Both the position numbers and the translations under genes were made by a program. Of a stretch of DNA of 41,274 nucleotides, positions 1 to 8,429 are shown piece after piece. The notes beneath the pieces are model-generated. The model was given only the letters and a program-made list of their open reading frames with translations, was not told the DNA's origin and did no database searches. This DNA is from Dehalococcoidales bacterium (GTDB lineage Bacteria; Chloroflexota; Dehalococcoidia; Dehalococcoidales; CSSed11-197): assembly GCA_028717385.1 (NCBI GenBank), contig JAQUNW010000010.1, positions 1 to 41,274 of the forward strand, read 5' to 3'. The first letter of the stretch is position 1. The number at the start of each line of letters is the position of its first letter.

Positions 1-20
1 CCAAACGGTTTTTAGCTTTG

Positions 21-96
21 TGGTGGAGCCGGCGGGATTCGAACCCGCTACCTTTTGACTGCCAGTCAAACGTTCTCCCAAGTGAACTACGGCCCC
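21..96 (-). tRNA. tRNA-Ala (anticodon GGC)
   Basis: Read on the minus strand, the 76-nt sequence folds as a full cloverleaf. It has a 7-bp acceptor stem (GGGGCCG with CGGCTCC), a 4-bp D stem GTTC/GAAC, a 5-bp anticodon stem TTTGA/TCAAA with loop CTGGCAG (anticodon GGC, alanine), and a T stem GCGGG/CCCGC with loop TTCGAAT. The 3' CCA is encoded in the genome. It lies 60 nt downstream of the YbjQ-like gene on the same strand, so it could be read through from that operon. I saw no convincing promoter of its own. Confidence 0.96.
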
Positions 97-156
97 TCAA
101 GAACAAAAACCGGTTATAACTTTAACAAAAACAGATCGATATAGCAAACCGCGTGG

Positions 157-678
157 CTATTCCAGAACAACACCGGTGCCGTATGCAAGTACTTCCGCTG
201 CATTCTGCATTACCATGGCAGTACCAAATCGAAGCCCGATGATTGCGTTGGCGCCTATCAACGTGGCATCTTCTATCATTCGCTTCAGAGCTTCTTCTCT
301 GGCATCTGCCATCATTTCAGTGTACTCAGTAATCTCTCCGCCTACAATGCCCCTGAGACCGGCAATGATGTCTTTGCCCAGGTGTTTAGCACGGATGGCT
401 GATCCTCTTACTATGCCTACACTGCTCGCAATGGTCTTTCCGGGTATAAATTCAGTAGTTAACCATTTTGGTTTTTCCTCACCTTTTTCTTCTTTCGATT
501 TGATGAAACGATCTCTGATGAGGGCTGCCAGGAGAATGACAAAACCAGATCCAATAGCACCAACTCCAATCCTGATTAACAGTGGTATCTGTGGATCGCC
601 GAAAAAGCCTTTTAATGCCCAACCCCCCAGGAGCAAAGCTCCGGCCAGAATGAGCCCAAGGCTAAACTTCTGCAGCAT
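157..678 (-). CDS. YbjQ/UPF0145-family protein with N-terminal membrane anchor
   Basis: This protein has 173 residues. Two hydrophobic segments (about residues 8-24 and 32-53) are followed by a basic and acidic linker. The C-terminal domain (about 72-173) resembles the YbjQ/UPF0145 (DUF74, proposed heavy-metal-binding) family, with the typical TTEFIPGK start, the central RGIVGGEITEYTEMM stretch and the GANAIIGLRF motif. Classical YbjQ is a soluble protein of about 105 residues, so the membrane anchor is an addition. The family's biochemical role is not established. The ATG at 678 has a G-rich Shine-Dalgarno (GGGGG) just upstream. It follows cysS by 17 nt on the same strand and probably ends that operon. 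Confidence 0.8.
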   Translation of the reverse strand: MLQKFSLGLILAGALLLGGWALKGFFGDPQIPLLIRIGVGAIGSGFVILLAALIRDRFIKSKEEKGEEKPKWLTTEFIPGKTIASSVGIVRGSAIRAKHLGKDIIAGLRGIVGGEITEYTEMMADAREEALKRMIEDATLIGANAIIGLRFGTAMVMQNAAEVLAYGTGVVLE

Positions 679-695
679 ATCAACCCCCTACTGTG

Positions 696-2063
696 CTACT
701 TAAAATTCCAGGTGGTGCCCTCAGGTTTGTCCTCTATAACAACTCCAAGATCGTCGAGCTTGTTGCGTATTTCATCCGCCAGAGCATATTGCTTTTCCTG
801 GCGTAATCTTTTACGGATAAAAACAAGAAGGTCAACAAACGGTTTGACTTCAGCGGGTTCTTCTCTTTGTTGATTGAGTGTCAGCCCCAATACGCCAGCA
901 AGTTTGATAAGCATCTGCTGTGATTTTGCAATATCAGAACCCGCGTCTCTGCTGGTATTTATCTGGCGCGCCAGATCGAATAAGACCGATACTGCTTTTG
1001 GTGTATCAAAATCATCGTCCATCGCCTGGATGAAAGCGTCTTCAAAGGTTTTTAAATTCAGCTCACATGATAAGGAGCCTTGATTTTCCAGATGGGCTGC
1101 CTTGGCAAGGCGCTCGGCACCCTTTTGCGATGCTTCAAGTGCCTGCAATGAATAGGTCAGCGGATTACGGTAATATGAGCTTATCACGAAAAGACGAATA
1201 CCATCAGCAGAAAAAGTCTTCAGAGCCTCCTTGATAGTTACCAGGTTCCCGAGGGATTTGCTCATTTTTTCTTCACCCAACTTCAGGAGCCCGTTATGCA
1301 GCCAGTAGCGTACAAAAGGTTTTACGCCAGTGGCACATTCTGATTGGGCTATTTCGTTTTCGTGATGAGGGAATATCAGATCCTGGCCTCCCCCGTGAAT
1401 ATCTACACTTTCGCCCAAGTATTTTAAAGCCATGGCGCTGCATTCCATGTGCCACCCAGGCCTGCCGGGTCCCCATGGGCTAGGCCAGGACGGCTCTCCC
1501 GGTTTGGAGGCTTTCCACATGACGAAATCCATGGGGTGCTCTTTTTCATCGCCGATTTCAATCCGGGCACCAGCCATCATATCTTCCAGTTTGCGACCTG
1601 ACAATTTTCCGTAATCCGGCATCGAGGTCACCCTGAAATATACACTTCCGCTGCTGGCTTTGTATGCATGCCCCTTGTCTATGAGATTCTGTATCATTTC
1701 AATCATTTCAGGTATTTCACGGGTAGCTTGCGGAAAATCGTCCGCCGGCCGGATGTTTAATGCTGACATGTCTTCCACGAAGCTGGAAAAGAATTTTCCT
1801 GCCAGCTGTTCCGTGGATGTGTTCTGCCCTAAGGCGCGATCAATAATTTTATCGTCAATATCCGTTACGTTTTGAATATAACGGACGCGATAACCCTTGT
1901 ATTCAAGATATCTGCGGATAACATCAAAGGTAATGTAGCTCATGGCATGGCCGACATGAGCATCCATATATGGAGTTACCCCGCAAACATACATGTTTAC
2001 TTCCCCTTCTTTATGAGGGATAAAATCTTCTTTTTTGCGGGTAAGAGTAGAATATATTTTCAT
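696..2063 (-). CDS. cysS: cysteinyl-tRNA synthetase
   Basis: This 455-residue class I aminoacyl-tRNA synthetase charges tRNA-Cys in the cytoplasm. It shows the HIGH-type motif HVGH (36-39) and KMSKS near residue 265. The zinc ligands typical of CysRS are visible: Cys27 in YVCGVTPY, the Cys of HMECSAMA, and the HHENE motif with its His and Glu. The length matches the family. It starts 3 nt after ispF ends, so it is co-transcribed with radA-ispD-ispF. The C-terminal anticodon-binding region ends normally, and nothing suggests damage. Confidence 0.97.
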   Translation of the reverse strand: MKIYSTLTRKKEDFIPHKEGEVNMYVCGVTPYMDAHVGHAMSYITFDVIRRYLEYKGYRVRYIQNVTDIDDKIIDRALGQNTSTEQLAGKFFSSFVEDMSALNIRPADDFPQATREIPEMIEMIQNLIDKGHAYKASSGSVYFRVTSMPDYGKLSGRKLEDMMAGARIEIGDEKEHPMDFVMWKASKPGEPSWPSPWGPGRPGWHMECSAMALKYLGESVDIHGGGQDLIFPHHENEIAQSECATGVKPFVRYWLHNGLLKLGEEKMSKSLGNLVTIKEALKTFSADGIRLFVISSYYRNPLTYSLQALEASQKGAERLAKAAHLENQGSLSCELNLKTFEDAFIQAMDDDFDTPKAVSVLFDLARQINTSRDAGSDIAKSQQMLIKLAGVLGLTLNQQREEPAEVKPFVDLLVFIRKRLRQEKQYALADEIRNKLDDLGVVIEDKPEGTTWNFK

Positions 2064-2066
2064 GCG

Positions 2067-2540
2067 TTATTCACCAGTCAGTGTAGATATCGCCAGGGCA
2101 GCTATACCTTCTTCCCTACCGACAAATCCCAACAGGTTGGCGGTACTGGCTTTTACGCTTACGCGTCCTGCTTCTATTCCAATGGCTTTGGCAAGATTGG
2201 CGCGCATTTGGTCAATGTAATCGCGCAAACGTGGCTGTTCAGCTACTACTGTAGAATCAACGTTATGAATACGGAATCCTCTTGAGCCAAGCTTGGCTAC
2301 TACATCTTCCAGCAATTTAAGGCTGGATATATCTTTATATACCGGATCCCCGGGAGGAAAGTGCATTCCAATATCGCCCATGGCAGCGGCGCCCAGAAGG
2401 GAATCGATTACGGCGTGGGTTAGTGTATCGGCATCACTCCAGCCGATAAGGCCTTTGTCAAACGGCACATGTACTCCGCCGAGGATCAGCTTGCGGTCAG
2501 GTGCAAGCCTATGGCAGTCGTAACCAATACCTGTTCTCAT
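2067..2540 (-). CDS. ispF: 2-C-methyl-D-erythritol 2,4-cyclodiphosphate synthase
   Basis: This 157-residue enzyme carries out the fifth step of the non-mevalonate (MEP) isoprenoid pathway. It cyclises CDP-ME 2-phosphate to MEcPP with release of CMP. The metal-binding motif GYDCHRL (Asp8, His10) and the later LTHAVID histidine are present, as is the conserved SDADTLTHA segment and the family's C-terminal KASTA/GREEGIAA motif. Its ATG (2538-2540) overlaps the ispD stop by 4 nt (ATGA), which indicates translational coupling. The length is standard for IspF. Confidence 0.97.
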   Translation of the reverse strand: MRTGIGYDCHRLAPDRKLILGGVHVPFDKGLIGWSDADTLTHAVIDSLLGAAAMGDIGMHFPPGDPVYKDISSLKLLEDVVAKLGSRGFRIHNVDSTVVAEQPRLRDYIDQMRANLAKAIGIEAGRVSVKASTANLLGFVGREEGIAALAISTLTGE

Positions 2541-3223
2541 TTTACGCCTCCTCGCTTTCTGATTAGAATTTGGATAAGCTCCAGGTCGCTTGGAGTGGTG
2601 ACCTTAATATTATCATAAGAACCTTCAGTCAGGCTAACCTTACCGCCTGCTATTTCTATAATCTGAGCATCGTCAGTAACATCACCGGTTACCCTCTGAT
2701 AAGCCATTCGTATTAAGCTGGTTTGAAAAGCTTGCGGCGTCTGAACTGCCCGCAAGTCTTCTCTTGGAAGGGTCTTATTAACAAAACCGTTATTTTCAGT
2801 TTTTATAGTATCAGTAACTTGAACCACCGGGATGCAGGCACCAGTTTTCTCGGTACCTGCTGCTACTCGTTCAATTAGTGTAGTGGTGATGTTAGGCCTG
2901 GCTCCATCGTGGATAAGGACGATCTCTCCAGTGACTTGTTTGAGTCCTTCCTGAACTGAGTCCTGGCGTCTGTCTCCACCGTGAATTATTGCCGTTACTC
3001 GGGAAAAACCTTCTTTTTCTACTAATTTTCTGCCTATTGGGAGGTTGGACTGGTTTAATACGATGATAATCTCATCAATCGGTGGGCTCTGCTCGAAAGC
3101 CAGCAGTGACCAGTAAAGGAGGGGTTTGCCGCACAAGTCCGCGAATAACTTGTCAGTTCCGCCCATCCTGCGGCTGATTCCAGCCCCTAGTACGATAGCA
3201 GAGATCTTTTTATTGCCAAGCAA
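2537..3223 (-). CDS. ispD: 2-C-methyl-D-erythritol 4-phosphate cytidylyltransferase
   Basis: This 228-residue enzyme transfers CMP from CTP to MEP, the third step of the MEP pathway. The nucleotide-binding signature AGISRRMGGTDKLF at the N-terminus (a variant of GxGxRxG...K), the central VLIHDGARP motif and the C-terminal TDDAQIIE are all visible. The start lies 1 nt from the end of radA. It is separate from ispF here, whereas some bacteria fuse the two, but the 4-nt overlap keeps them linked. Confidence 0.97.
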   Translation of the reverse strand: MLGNKKISAIVLGAGISRRMGGTDKLFADLCGKPLLYWSLLAFEQSPPIDEIIIVLNQSNLPIGRKLVEKEGFSRVTAIIHGGDRRQDSVQEGLKQVTGEIVLIHDGARPNITTTLIERVAAGTEKTGACIPVVQVTDTIKTENNGFVNKTLPREDLRAVQTPQAFQTSLIRMAYQRVTGDVTDDAQIIEIAGGKVSLTEGSYDNIKVTTPSDLELIQILIRKRGGVK

Positions 3224-3224
3224 A

Positions 3225-4592
3225 CTATCCAGCCTTTCCTGAGAGCCCCAGGCGAATGGCTTCTCTTAAGGTTGATACTGTAATTAGTTGAATACCTGCG
3301 GTCTTGGCGTTTTTTGCACCCTTTTCTGGTACTATACATTTTTTAAAGCCAAGCCGGGCTGCTTCTGACAGGCGGCGATCTAGTCGGGGTACTGCTCGTA
3401 TTTCTCCGGAAAGTCCGACCTCTCCTATTGCAGTTAAGTCCGGTAATACCGGACAATCCCGATAACTTGAGGCAATTGCCAGGGCAATAGCCAGGTCCGC
3501 TGCAGGTTCGGTAATTCGTATTCCGCCGGTGGCATTGGCAATAACATCTTCTTTACCCAGCTTCAATCCACAGCGCCGCCCTAGTACAGCGGTCAGCATG
3601 AGCAGGCGCCCATAGTCTATTCCATTGGCAACTCTTCTTGGTTGTCCGAATATCGAAGGGTTTGTGAGCGCCTGTACTTCTACAAGAAGGGGACGACTTC
3701 CTTCAAGGGTAGGCACAACTGCCGAACCAACGGTATCTGCCAGACGTTCAGAGAGAAAAATTGCTGAAGGATTTGGTATTTCTGCCAAGCCTTCAGTGAG
3801 CATTTCGAATATTCCTACTTCATTAGTCGAGCCGAAGCGATTTTTTACTGAGCGCAGAATTCGGTATGCCTGAAAAGGCTCACCTTCAAGGTAGAGGACT
3901 GCATCTACCATATGCTCTAGTACTCGGGGGCCGGCTATAGTGCCGTCTTTGGTTACATGGCCTGTGATAAACACCGGGCAATTACTCGTTTTAGCCCATG
4001 CCATCAGCTTTTGGGTGGATAGCCGGAGCTGGTTAAGGCTGCCAGGCAGCGTTTCGGCTTCCGGACAGTATACTGATTGTATTGAATCAACCACTAGCAA
4101 TACTGGCTTCAGGATTTCCGCTTGACCGAGTATCAATTCCAATTCGGTTTCTGCAGCAAGAAACAACTCATCCCCCTTGATTCCAAGGCGATGCGCTCTC
4201 AGCTTTACCTGGCGTGGTGTTTCTTCGCCACTAATGTAAATCACCCTGCCTTTGGTTTGGCTAACATTGGAAGCAGCCTGGAGAAGTAAGGTTGACTTAC
4301 CTATTCCCGGCTCACCGCCAATAAGCACTAGAGAGCCGGGGACTATCCCTCCCCCCAGAACCCGGTCGAGCTCATCTATTGATGTAGTGAATCGTTCTTC
4401 TTCTCCAGTCTTGATCGAAGGCAGGGTTAAAGGAGAGGGCACTTCGGAGGGGAGAATACTTGAAAGCCTGGATCTCTCTAAAGGTTTTTCCAGAAAACTG
4501 TTCCATGCTTCACAGGCAGGGCATTTTCCCAGCCAATTCGGGCTTTGGCGCCCGCACTCCTGGCAGATAAATATACTTTTGGATTTAGCCAT
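3225..4592 (-). CDS. radA: DNA repair protein RadA (Sms)
   Basis: This 455-residue RecA-like ATPase and branch-migration helicase processes recombination intermediates. It contains an N-terminal C4 zinc finger (Cys10, Cys13, Cys24, Cys27), Walker A GEPGIGKST at 93-101, a Walker B VVDSIQ, the RadA-specific KNRFG motif, and a C-terminal Lon-protease-like domain (about 290-455). It is the first gene of the operon radA-ispD-ispF-cysS. A promoter with its -10 box 6 nt before the ATG suggests a leaderless message, listed separately. The length is normal. Confidence 0.97.
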   Translation of the reverse strand: MAKSKSIFICQECGRQSPNWLGKCPACEAWNSFLEKPLERSRLSSILPSEVPSPLTLPSIKTGEEERFTTSIDELDRVLGGGIVPGSLVLIGGEPGIGKSTLLLQAASNVSQTKGRVIYISGEETPRQVKLRAHRLGIKGDELFLAAETELELILGQAEILKPVLLVVDSIQSVYCPEAETLPGSLNQLRLSTQKLMAWAKTSNCPVFITGHVTKDGTIAGPRVLEHMVDAVLYLEGEPFQAYRILRSVKNRFGSTNEVGIFEMLTEGLAEIPNPSAIFLSERLADTVGSAVVPTLEGSRPLLVEVQALTNPSIFGQPRRVANGIDYGRLLMLTAVLGRRCGLKLGKEDVIANATGGIRITEPAADLAIALAIASSYRDCPVLPDLTAIGEVGLSGEIRAVPRLDRRLSEAARLGFKKCIVPEKGAKNAKTAGIQLITVSTLREAIRLGLSGKAG

Positions 4593-4598
4593 GAAATG

Positions 4599-4627
4599 AC
4601 TTTATCTTAAAAACGGTCGTAACGCAA
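4599..4627 (-). promoter_or_regulatory. radA operon promoter, leaderless layout
   Basis: On the minus strand, TTGCGT (4622-4627) and TAAAGT (4599-4604) are separated by 17 bp. Only 6 nt separate the -10 box from the radA ATG at 4592, so transcription would begin at or next to the start codon. No Shine-Dalgarno sequence lies upstream of the ATG, in agreement with a leaderless mRNA. Confidence 0.6.
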
Positions 4628-4719
4628 GTAATCTGGTTTGTTGCGCACAAATTGTGGTTTTTTAAGCGGTAAAGCCAGGGAAATAGCTGTTGTTATCTCT
4701 TAATTGCGGGTCATGATGG

Positions 4720-4748
4720 TTGTAAATGTAATTGGAGGTGTCTATAAT
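4720..4748 (+). promoter_or_regulatory. uspA-trkA promoter, leaderless layout
   Basis: TTGTAA (4720-4725), a 17-bp spacer and a perfect TATAAT (4743-4748). The ATG at 4757 begins 8 nt after the -10 box, so the transcript would start within a few bases of the start codon. The GGAGG-like bases at 4734-4738 lie upstream of the -10 and would not be in the mRNA. It is divergent from the radA promoter, with about 90 bp between the two -35 boxes. Confidence 0.65.
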
Positions 4749-4756
4749 AGATCCTT

Positions 4757-5215
4757 ATGACTTCAACAGCTATGGAATTTAACCGTATACTCGTTCCCGT
4801 TGCTGGAACAAAAGCCGATGAAGCAGCTATGGAGCTTGCCTGTTGTCTCAGCCGTGGGAAAAAACAGGCCGAGATCTTTGCAGTTCATGTCATTCCGGTA
4901 GATCGCTCCCTTCCGCTGGATGCTGAGATAAGCAACGCTATTGACCGCGCTGAAGATTTGCTGGAGCATGTTACCAGTGAAGCTGAAACCAAAGGTTATG
5001 ATGTAGATTCCGATATCCTCCAGGCTCGGGAGGTAGGGCCAGCTGTGATAGAAGAGGCGATTTCTAAGAAGGCTGACCTTATTTTAATTGGAGTGTATTA
5101 TAAACGGCATTATGGGGAATTTTGTCTGGGTGACGTTGTTCCATACGTTTTAAAGAATGCTCCTTGTCCGGTACTGGTGTACCATCAGCCCCAGGAGGAT
5201 CAGTCCGAAGCGTGA
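4757..5215 (+). CDS. UspA-family universal stress protein
   Basis: This 152-residue protein has the Usp fold. The N-terminal beta strand NRILVPVAGTKADEAAMELA and the C-terminal NAPCPVLVYH segment are typical. The nucleotide-binding signature G-x2-G-x9-G(S/T) is altered: the first glycine is followed by VYYKRHYG rather than a close second glycine, and the final GS is GD. ATP binding therefore cannot be assumed. Its stop overlaps the GTG of the next gene (GTGA, 5212-5215), coupling it to two TrkA proteins. Usp proteins often accompany ion transporters, so a role in potassium or stress regulation is an inference. Met6 at 4772 is an alternative start. Confidence 0.85.
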   Translation: MTSTAMEFNRILVPVAGTKADEAAMELACCLSRGKKQAEIFAVHVIPVDRSLPLDAEISNAIDRAEDLLEHVTSEAETKGYDVDSDILQAREVGPAVIEEAISKKADLILIGVYYKRHYGEFCLGDVVPYVLKNAPCPVLVYHQPQEDQSEA

Positions 5216-5610
5216 AAGCGGTTATTATGGGATGTAGCCGAGTAGGCGCCCGGCTGGCAGAAATGCTTTCCGAAGACCAGTGCCAGGTTACTGTTCTGGA
5301 TATAGATCCTTCCAGCTTTAAGCGGCTTCCTCAAAATTTCCAGGGAACTGCTCTTTTAGGCAACGGTCTGGATGAAGCCACCCTTATCAAGGCAGGAATT
5401 GAGATGGCAGATGCTTTTGTTGCGGTAACCCAGGGGGATAACCGCAACATCATGGCCAGTCAGATTGCCCGTCATATATTTAAAGTGCCCAGAGTGGTTT
5501 GCCGTGTATACGATCCATTGAGAAGAGATCTTTACAGCGAACTCGGACTGGTTACCATCAGCTCAACAACAATTGTAGCTCATATGGTGAAGGAAAAGTT
5601 GTTTGGTTAA
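5212..5610 (+). CDS. TrkA-N (RCK) domain protein, single domain
   Basis: This 132-residue protein is a Rossmann-type RCK/TrkA-N domain that binds NAD(H) or other nucleotides and gates potassium uptake systems. The start is the GTG at 5212, which overlaps the uspA stop and follows AGGAGG (5193-5198). The glycine-rich loop is GCSRVGARLA, followed by the acidic residue of VTVLDID and the GNGLDEATL motif. It has no TrkA-C domain. It is followed 9 nt later by a second, fuller TrkA protein. The partner membrane subunit (TrkH/KtrB) is not in this window. Confidence 0.9.
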   Translation: MKAVIMGCSRVGARLAEMLSEDQCQVTVLDIDPSSFKRLPQNFQGTALLGNGLDEATLIKAGIEMADAFVAVTQGDNRNIMASQIARHIFKVPRVVCRVYDPLRRDLYSELGLVTISSTTIVAHMVKEKLFG

Positions 5611-5619
5611 GGGAGTCAT

Positions 5620-6282
5620 GTGTATATAATTATTGTGGGTGGCGGGCGTCTGGGTTTCAAACTGGCGCAATCGTTGCTCGGCGAATCACACGAGGTCTTG
5701 GTGATTGATAAACGTCAGGAACTGGTTGACAGGATAGTTGCCGAGATGGGCAGTGTAGCGATAGTTGGTGACGGGTGTGAGGGCAAGACTCTGGAAACTG
5801 CTGGTGCCAGCCGGGCAGATATGTTCATTTCTCTCACCAGTGAGGATGAAGATAATCTGGTTGCCTGCCAGATTGCCAAGCACAAATATAAAATCCCTCG
5901 AACAATCGCTAGAGTTATGGACGAGAGAAATGAGCCGCTTTTTAAAGTTTTAGGTATAGATATTATTATCAACAGTACCAATATTATTTTGGAATACGTA
6001 ATGCATGAACTCCCGTCCCCGCCGGTAATGCACCTTCTTCAGGAGCGTGGTCGGGGCTATGAAGTTGTTGATATAACCATTCCGCCTTCATCGGGGGCAA
6101 TCGGAAAGACTATTAAAGATATCGCATTGCCGAAAGGTGCAATAGTTGCCTTGATCATTCGTAAAGATGCCTCTCCGGTGCTTCCACAGGAGGAAAGCCG
6201 GTTTGAGGAGGGTGACCAGGTAATCGTAGCAACCAGCCCCGAAAATGAACCGCTTCTTCGCGCTGTACTCACAGGAAAGTAG
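5620..6282 (+). CDS. trkA: TrkA-family potassium uptake regulator (TrkA-N plus TrkA-C)
   Basis: This 220-residue protein carries an N-terminal RCK domain (about 1-125) with GGGRLGFKLA and the GDGCEGKTLETAG motif, then a TrkA-C domain (about 140-220) with the ligand-binding region ending EEGDQVIVATS. It probably pairs with the preceding one-domain TrkA to form the cytoplasmic gating ring of a Trk/Ktr potassium transporter. The GTG at 5620 is chosen because the ATG at 5618 runs straight into a stop. Canonical E. coli TrkA (458 residues) holds two N+C units in one chain. Here the unit is divided unequally over two genes. Confidence 0.92.
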   Translation: MYIIIVGGGRLGFKLAQSLLGESHEVLVIDKRQELVDRIVAEMGSVAIVGDGCEGKTLETAGASRADMFISLTSEDEDNLVACQIAKHKYKIPRTIARVMDERNEPLFKVLGIDIIINSTNIILEYVMHELPSPPVMHLLQERGRGYEVVDITIPPSSGAIGKTIKDIALPKGAIVALIIRKDASPVLPQEESRFEEGDQVIVATSPENEPLLRAVLTGK

Positions 6283-6302
6283 CCCAACCTTGACTTTGGT
6301 TT

Positions 6303-6333
6303 TACTAATAATATAGCCTTTATATTATTAGTA
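6303..6333. repeat. 13-bp perfect inverted repeat, AT-rich, 5-nt loop
   Basis: TACTAATAATATA (6303-6315) is followed by loop GCCTT (6316-6320) and the exact reverse complement (6321-6333). It lies 20 nt after the trkA stop and 40 nt before the comEA start. There is no following T-run, so a classical rho-independent terminator is doubtful. An operator or mRNA-end hairpin is equally possible. Confidence 0.6.
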
Positions 6334-6373
6334 GTCCTGTAATATAACCTTCTTGTTTCTGGGGGGTCTTTCA

Positions 6374-6868
6374 ATGCGCAAATCTGCTTCATTTTTCCTT
6401 TTATTATCTATCGTTATGTTCTGTCTTCTCGGTGCCTGCAGTCAAGCCGAACTGATTGAAATCCGTTTTGACGAGCAATTACCACCCGCGTTAATGGGAG
6501 AAGTATACATTGATGGGGAAGTGAATGTTCCCGGTCTCTATCCTCTAAAAAAACAGGACACGCTTGAAGATTTGCTTGAATCGGCTGGAGGTATGCAAAG
6601 GGGTGGAGATGGTATACACTGCCGGATTTATTTTGAATCCGATCAAATGACTGCGAGTGAGCAAAAAGTAGATCTGAACCGGGCCTCTGAATGGCTGCTG
6701 GAAGCTTTGCCCGGGATAGGTCCTGGTACTGCTCAAAAAATTGTTTCTTACCGCTCTCAATATGGTCCTTTCCGCCATGTGAAAGAACTGATGAATGTGA
6801 CTGGTATTGGGGAAGCAACTTACATCAAGCTCTCCGATAAAATAACAGTCCTCGATATCTCGGAGTAA
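6374..6868 (+). CDS. comEA: ComEA-like DNA-binding lipoprotein (SLBB plus helix-hairpin-helix)
   Basis: The 164-residue product is the predicted surface DNA receptor of natural transformation. The signal peptide ends in a lipobox, CLLGAC, with the acylated cysteine at residue 22. An SLBB domain (YIDGEVNVPGLYPL onward, about 45-80) follows. The C-terminal helix-hairpin-helix unit (VDLNRASEWLLEALPGIGPGTA and NVTGIGEATYIKL) binds duplex DNA without sequence specificity. Most ComEA proteins are held by a transmembrane helix, so the lipid anchor is a variation. The ATG at 6374 is preferred over the in-frame 6353 because it places the positive residues and lipobox correctly. The next gene, comEC, starts 5 nt downstream. 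Confidence 0.88.
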   Translation: MRKSASFFLLLSIVMFCLLGACSQAELIEIRFDEQLPPALMGEVYIDGEVNVPGLYPLKKQDTLEDLLESAGGMQRGGDGIHCRIYFESDQMTASEQKVDLNRASEWLLEALPGIGPGTAQKIVSYRSQYGPFRHVKELMNVTGIGEATYIKLSDKITVLDISE

Positions 6869-6872
6869 ACGG

Positions 6873-8429
6873 GTGAAGCTTCTATGGCTATACTCCTTGT
6901 ACTTGGCTGGAATTATTGCCGGGAGCAATTTTGAAATCTCCTGGCTGGTGTTGCCAGCCAGCTTGCTGCCGTTGCCTCTGGTTTGCTTCAAGCGCGCCAG
7001 GAAAGTGGCTCTGTGGGGAAGTTTAAGCTTGTTACTGTTAATCGCTGGGCTGGCTTCATCATCGCCTCATGCCATAGGAGCAGGGCTTGAGGTTCTTGCT
7101 TGGTATAATAATTCAGGAATAGTGACCATCAATGCAACTATCGACCGAGACATAGAAATTCGTGATTCCTCGCAGCATTTGCACCTGGATTGTAGCCAGG
7201 TCAGCAGTCAAGGGGTAAATCGCAGCACCACCGGGCATCTACTGGTTTACACTTCACGTTACCCTGAATACAAATATGGGGATGAACTGCTGATCACGGG
7301 AAAGCTGGAAAAACCTCCGGTGTTTAAAAATGAAATTACCGGAGAGGTAGAGTTTGATTACGCTTCTTATTTGGCGAACCAGGGGATTCTTTCGATAATG
7401 GTCTATCCAGAAATTCAAGTAATATCGGCTAATAATAGCAATTTCTTTTTGTCTGGCTTGTATGATATCAAACAAAAACTGGCATTTTCTATTGAACGTG
7501 CTCTACCGGAACCCAGTTCGTCCCTTGTGTGCGGAATTTTGCTCGGTCAAAGGTATAAAATACACCAGGATATACAGGATGACTTCAGCCGTACAGGAGC
7601 TTTTCATCTTTTAGCAATCTCTGGCCTCCATTTGGGGATCATTGCAACGATGACCCTAAGTTTGGGGCGTGCTGTCTTGGGCAGGCAAGGCTACATCTAT
7701 ATTTTTCTGGCACTGACTGCCATCTGGTTGTACGCTATCGTTTCCGGATCGGGCGCACCGGTAATACGAGCAGCAGTAATGGCAAGCATTTTTCTTTTAG
7801 CCGAATTGGCAGGCAGGCAAAAAAGTGCATTACCTGCACTGGCACTTGCAGCATCTATCATGGTTGCTATCGATCCCAAAATAATAAATACGACTTCATT
7901 CCAGATGAGTTTTTCTGCAATGGCAGGAATTATGCTGTTTTATTCTAGTATCAGGTCATGGGGACAAAAAATTCTTTCAAGGCTGTTTGGAGAGAAGCGC
8001 AAGCTGCCGGCTTTGGCAGGCTTAATCATAGATAGTTTATCGGCAAGCTTGGCAGCTACAATTTTTGTATTACCGTTAACGTTGCATTATTTCGGAATAT
8101 TTTCTCCGCTAGGTCCGCTAGTTACGCTTTTACTTATGCCAGCCCTGATCCCGATAATTGCCATCTCAATGCCAGTTGCGGTGCTGGGGCTATTCTGGCC
8201 GACGGGAGCTATGGCGTTGGGGTGGTTGTGCTGGGTGTTTTCTAAATATACGCTTGTTGTCACCGAGTGGTTTTCTGGTTGGGATTCATCATACGCAGAA
8301 AACATCACCTTCTCCGGTTTTTTGGTGATAGTCTATTATAGTGGAATGCTGGCAGCCTATTTGGTCGCTATGATATGGAAGAGAACAAAAAAACACCCGG
8401 TTGCCAACCATCAGATGGAAACCGGGTGA
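6873..8429 (+). CDS. comEC: ComEC/Rec2 DNA-uptake channel, membrane part only
   Basis: This 518-residue polytopic membrane protein has N-terminal membrane helices, an OB-fold-like DUF4131 region (about 85-185), and then the Competence domain with the family motif LLAISGLHLGI and many helices to about residue 505. It forms the channel that brings single-stranded DNA through the membrane. Full-length ComEC also carries a C-terminal metallo-beta-lactamase domain. Here the chain stops after the membrane part, and the MBL domain is encoded by the next gene. The start is the GTG at 6873. Nothing indicates a decayed junction, since the next gene has its own lipoprotein signal. Confidence 0.9.
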   Translation: MKLLWLYSLYLAGIIAGSNFEISWLVLPASLLPLPLVCFKRARKVALWGSLSLLLLIAGLASSSPHAIGAGLEVLAWYNNSGIVTINATIDRDIEIRDSSQHLHLDCSQVSSQGVNRSTTGHLLVYTSRYPEYKYGDELLITGKLEKPPVFKNEITGEVEFDYASYLANQGILSIMVYPEIQVISANNSNFFLSGLYDIKQKLAFSIERALPEPSSSLVCGILLGQRYKIHQDIQDDFSRTGAFHLLAISGLHLGIIATMTLSLGRAVLGRQGYIYIFLALTAIWLYAIVSGSGAPVIRAAVMASIFLLAELAGRQKSALPALALAASIMVAIDPKIINTTSFQMSFSAMAGIMLFYSSIRSWGQKILSRLFGEKRKLPALAGLIIDSLSASLAATIFVLPLTLHYFGIFSPLGPLVTLLLMPALIPIIAISMPVAVLGLFWPTGAMALGWLCWVFSKYTLVVTEWFSGWDSSYAENITFSGFLVIVYYSGMLAAYLVAMIWKRTKKHPVANHQMETG

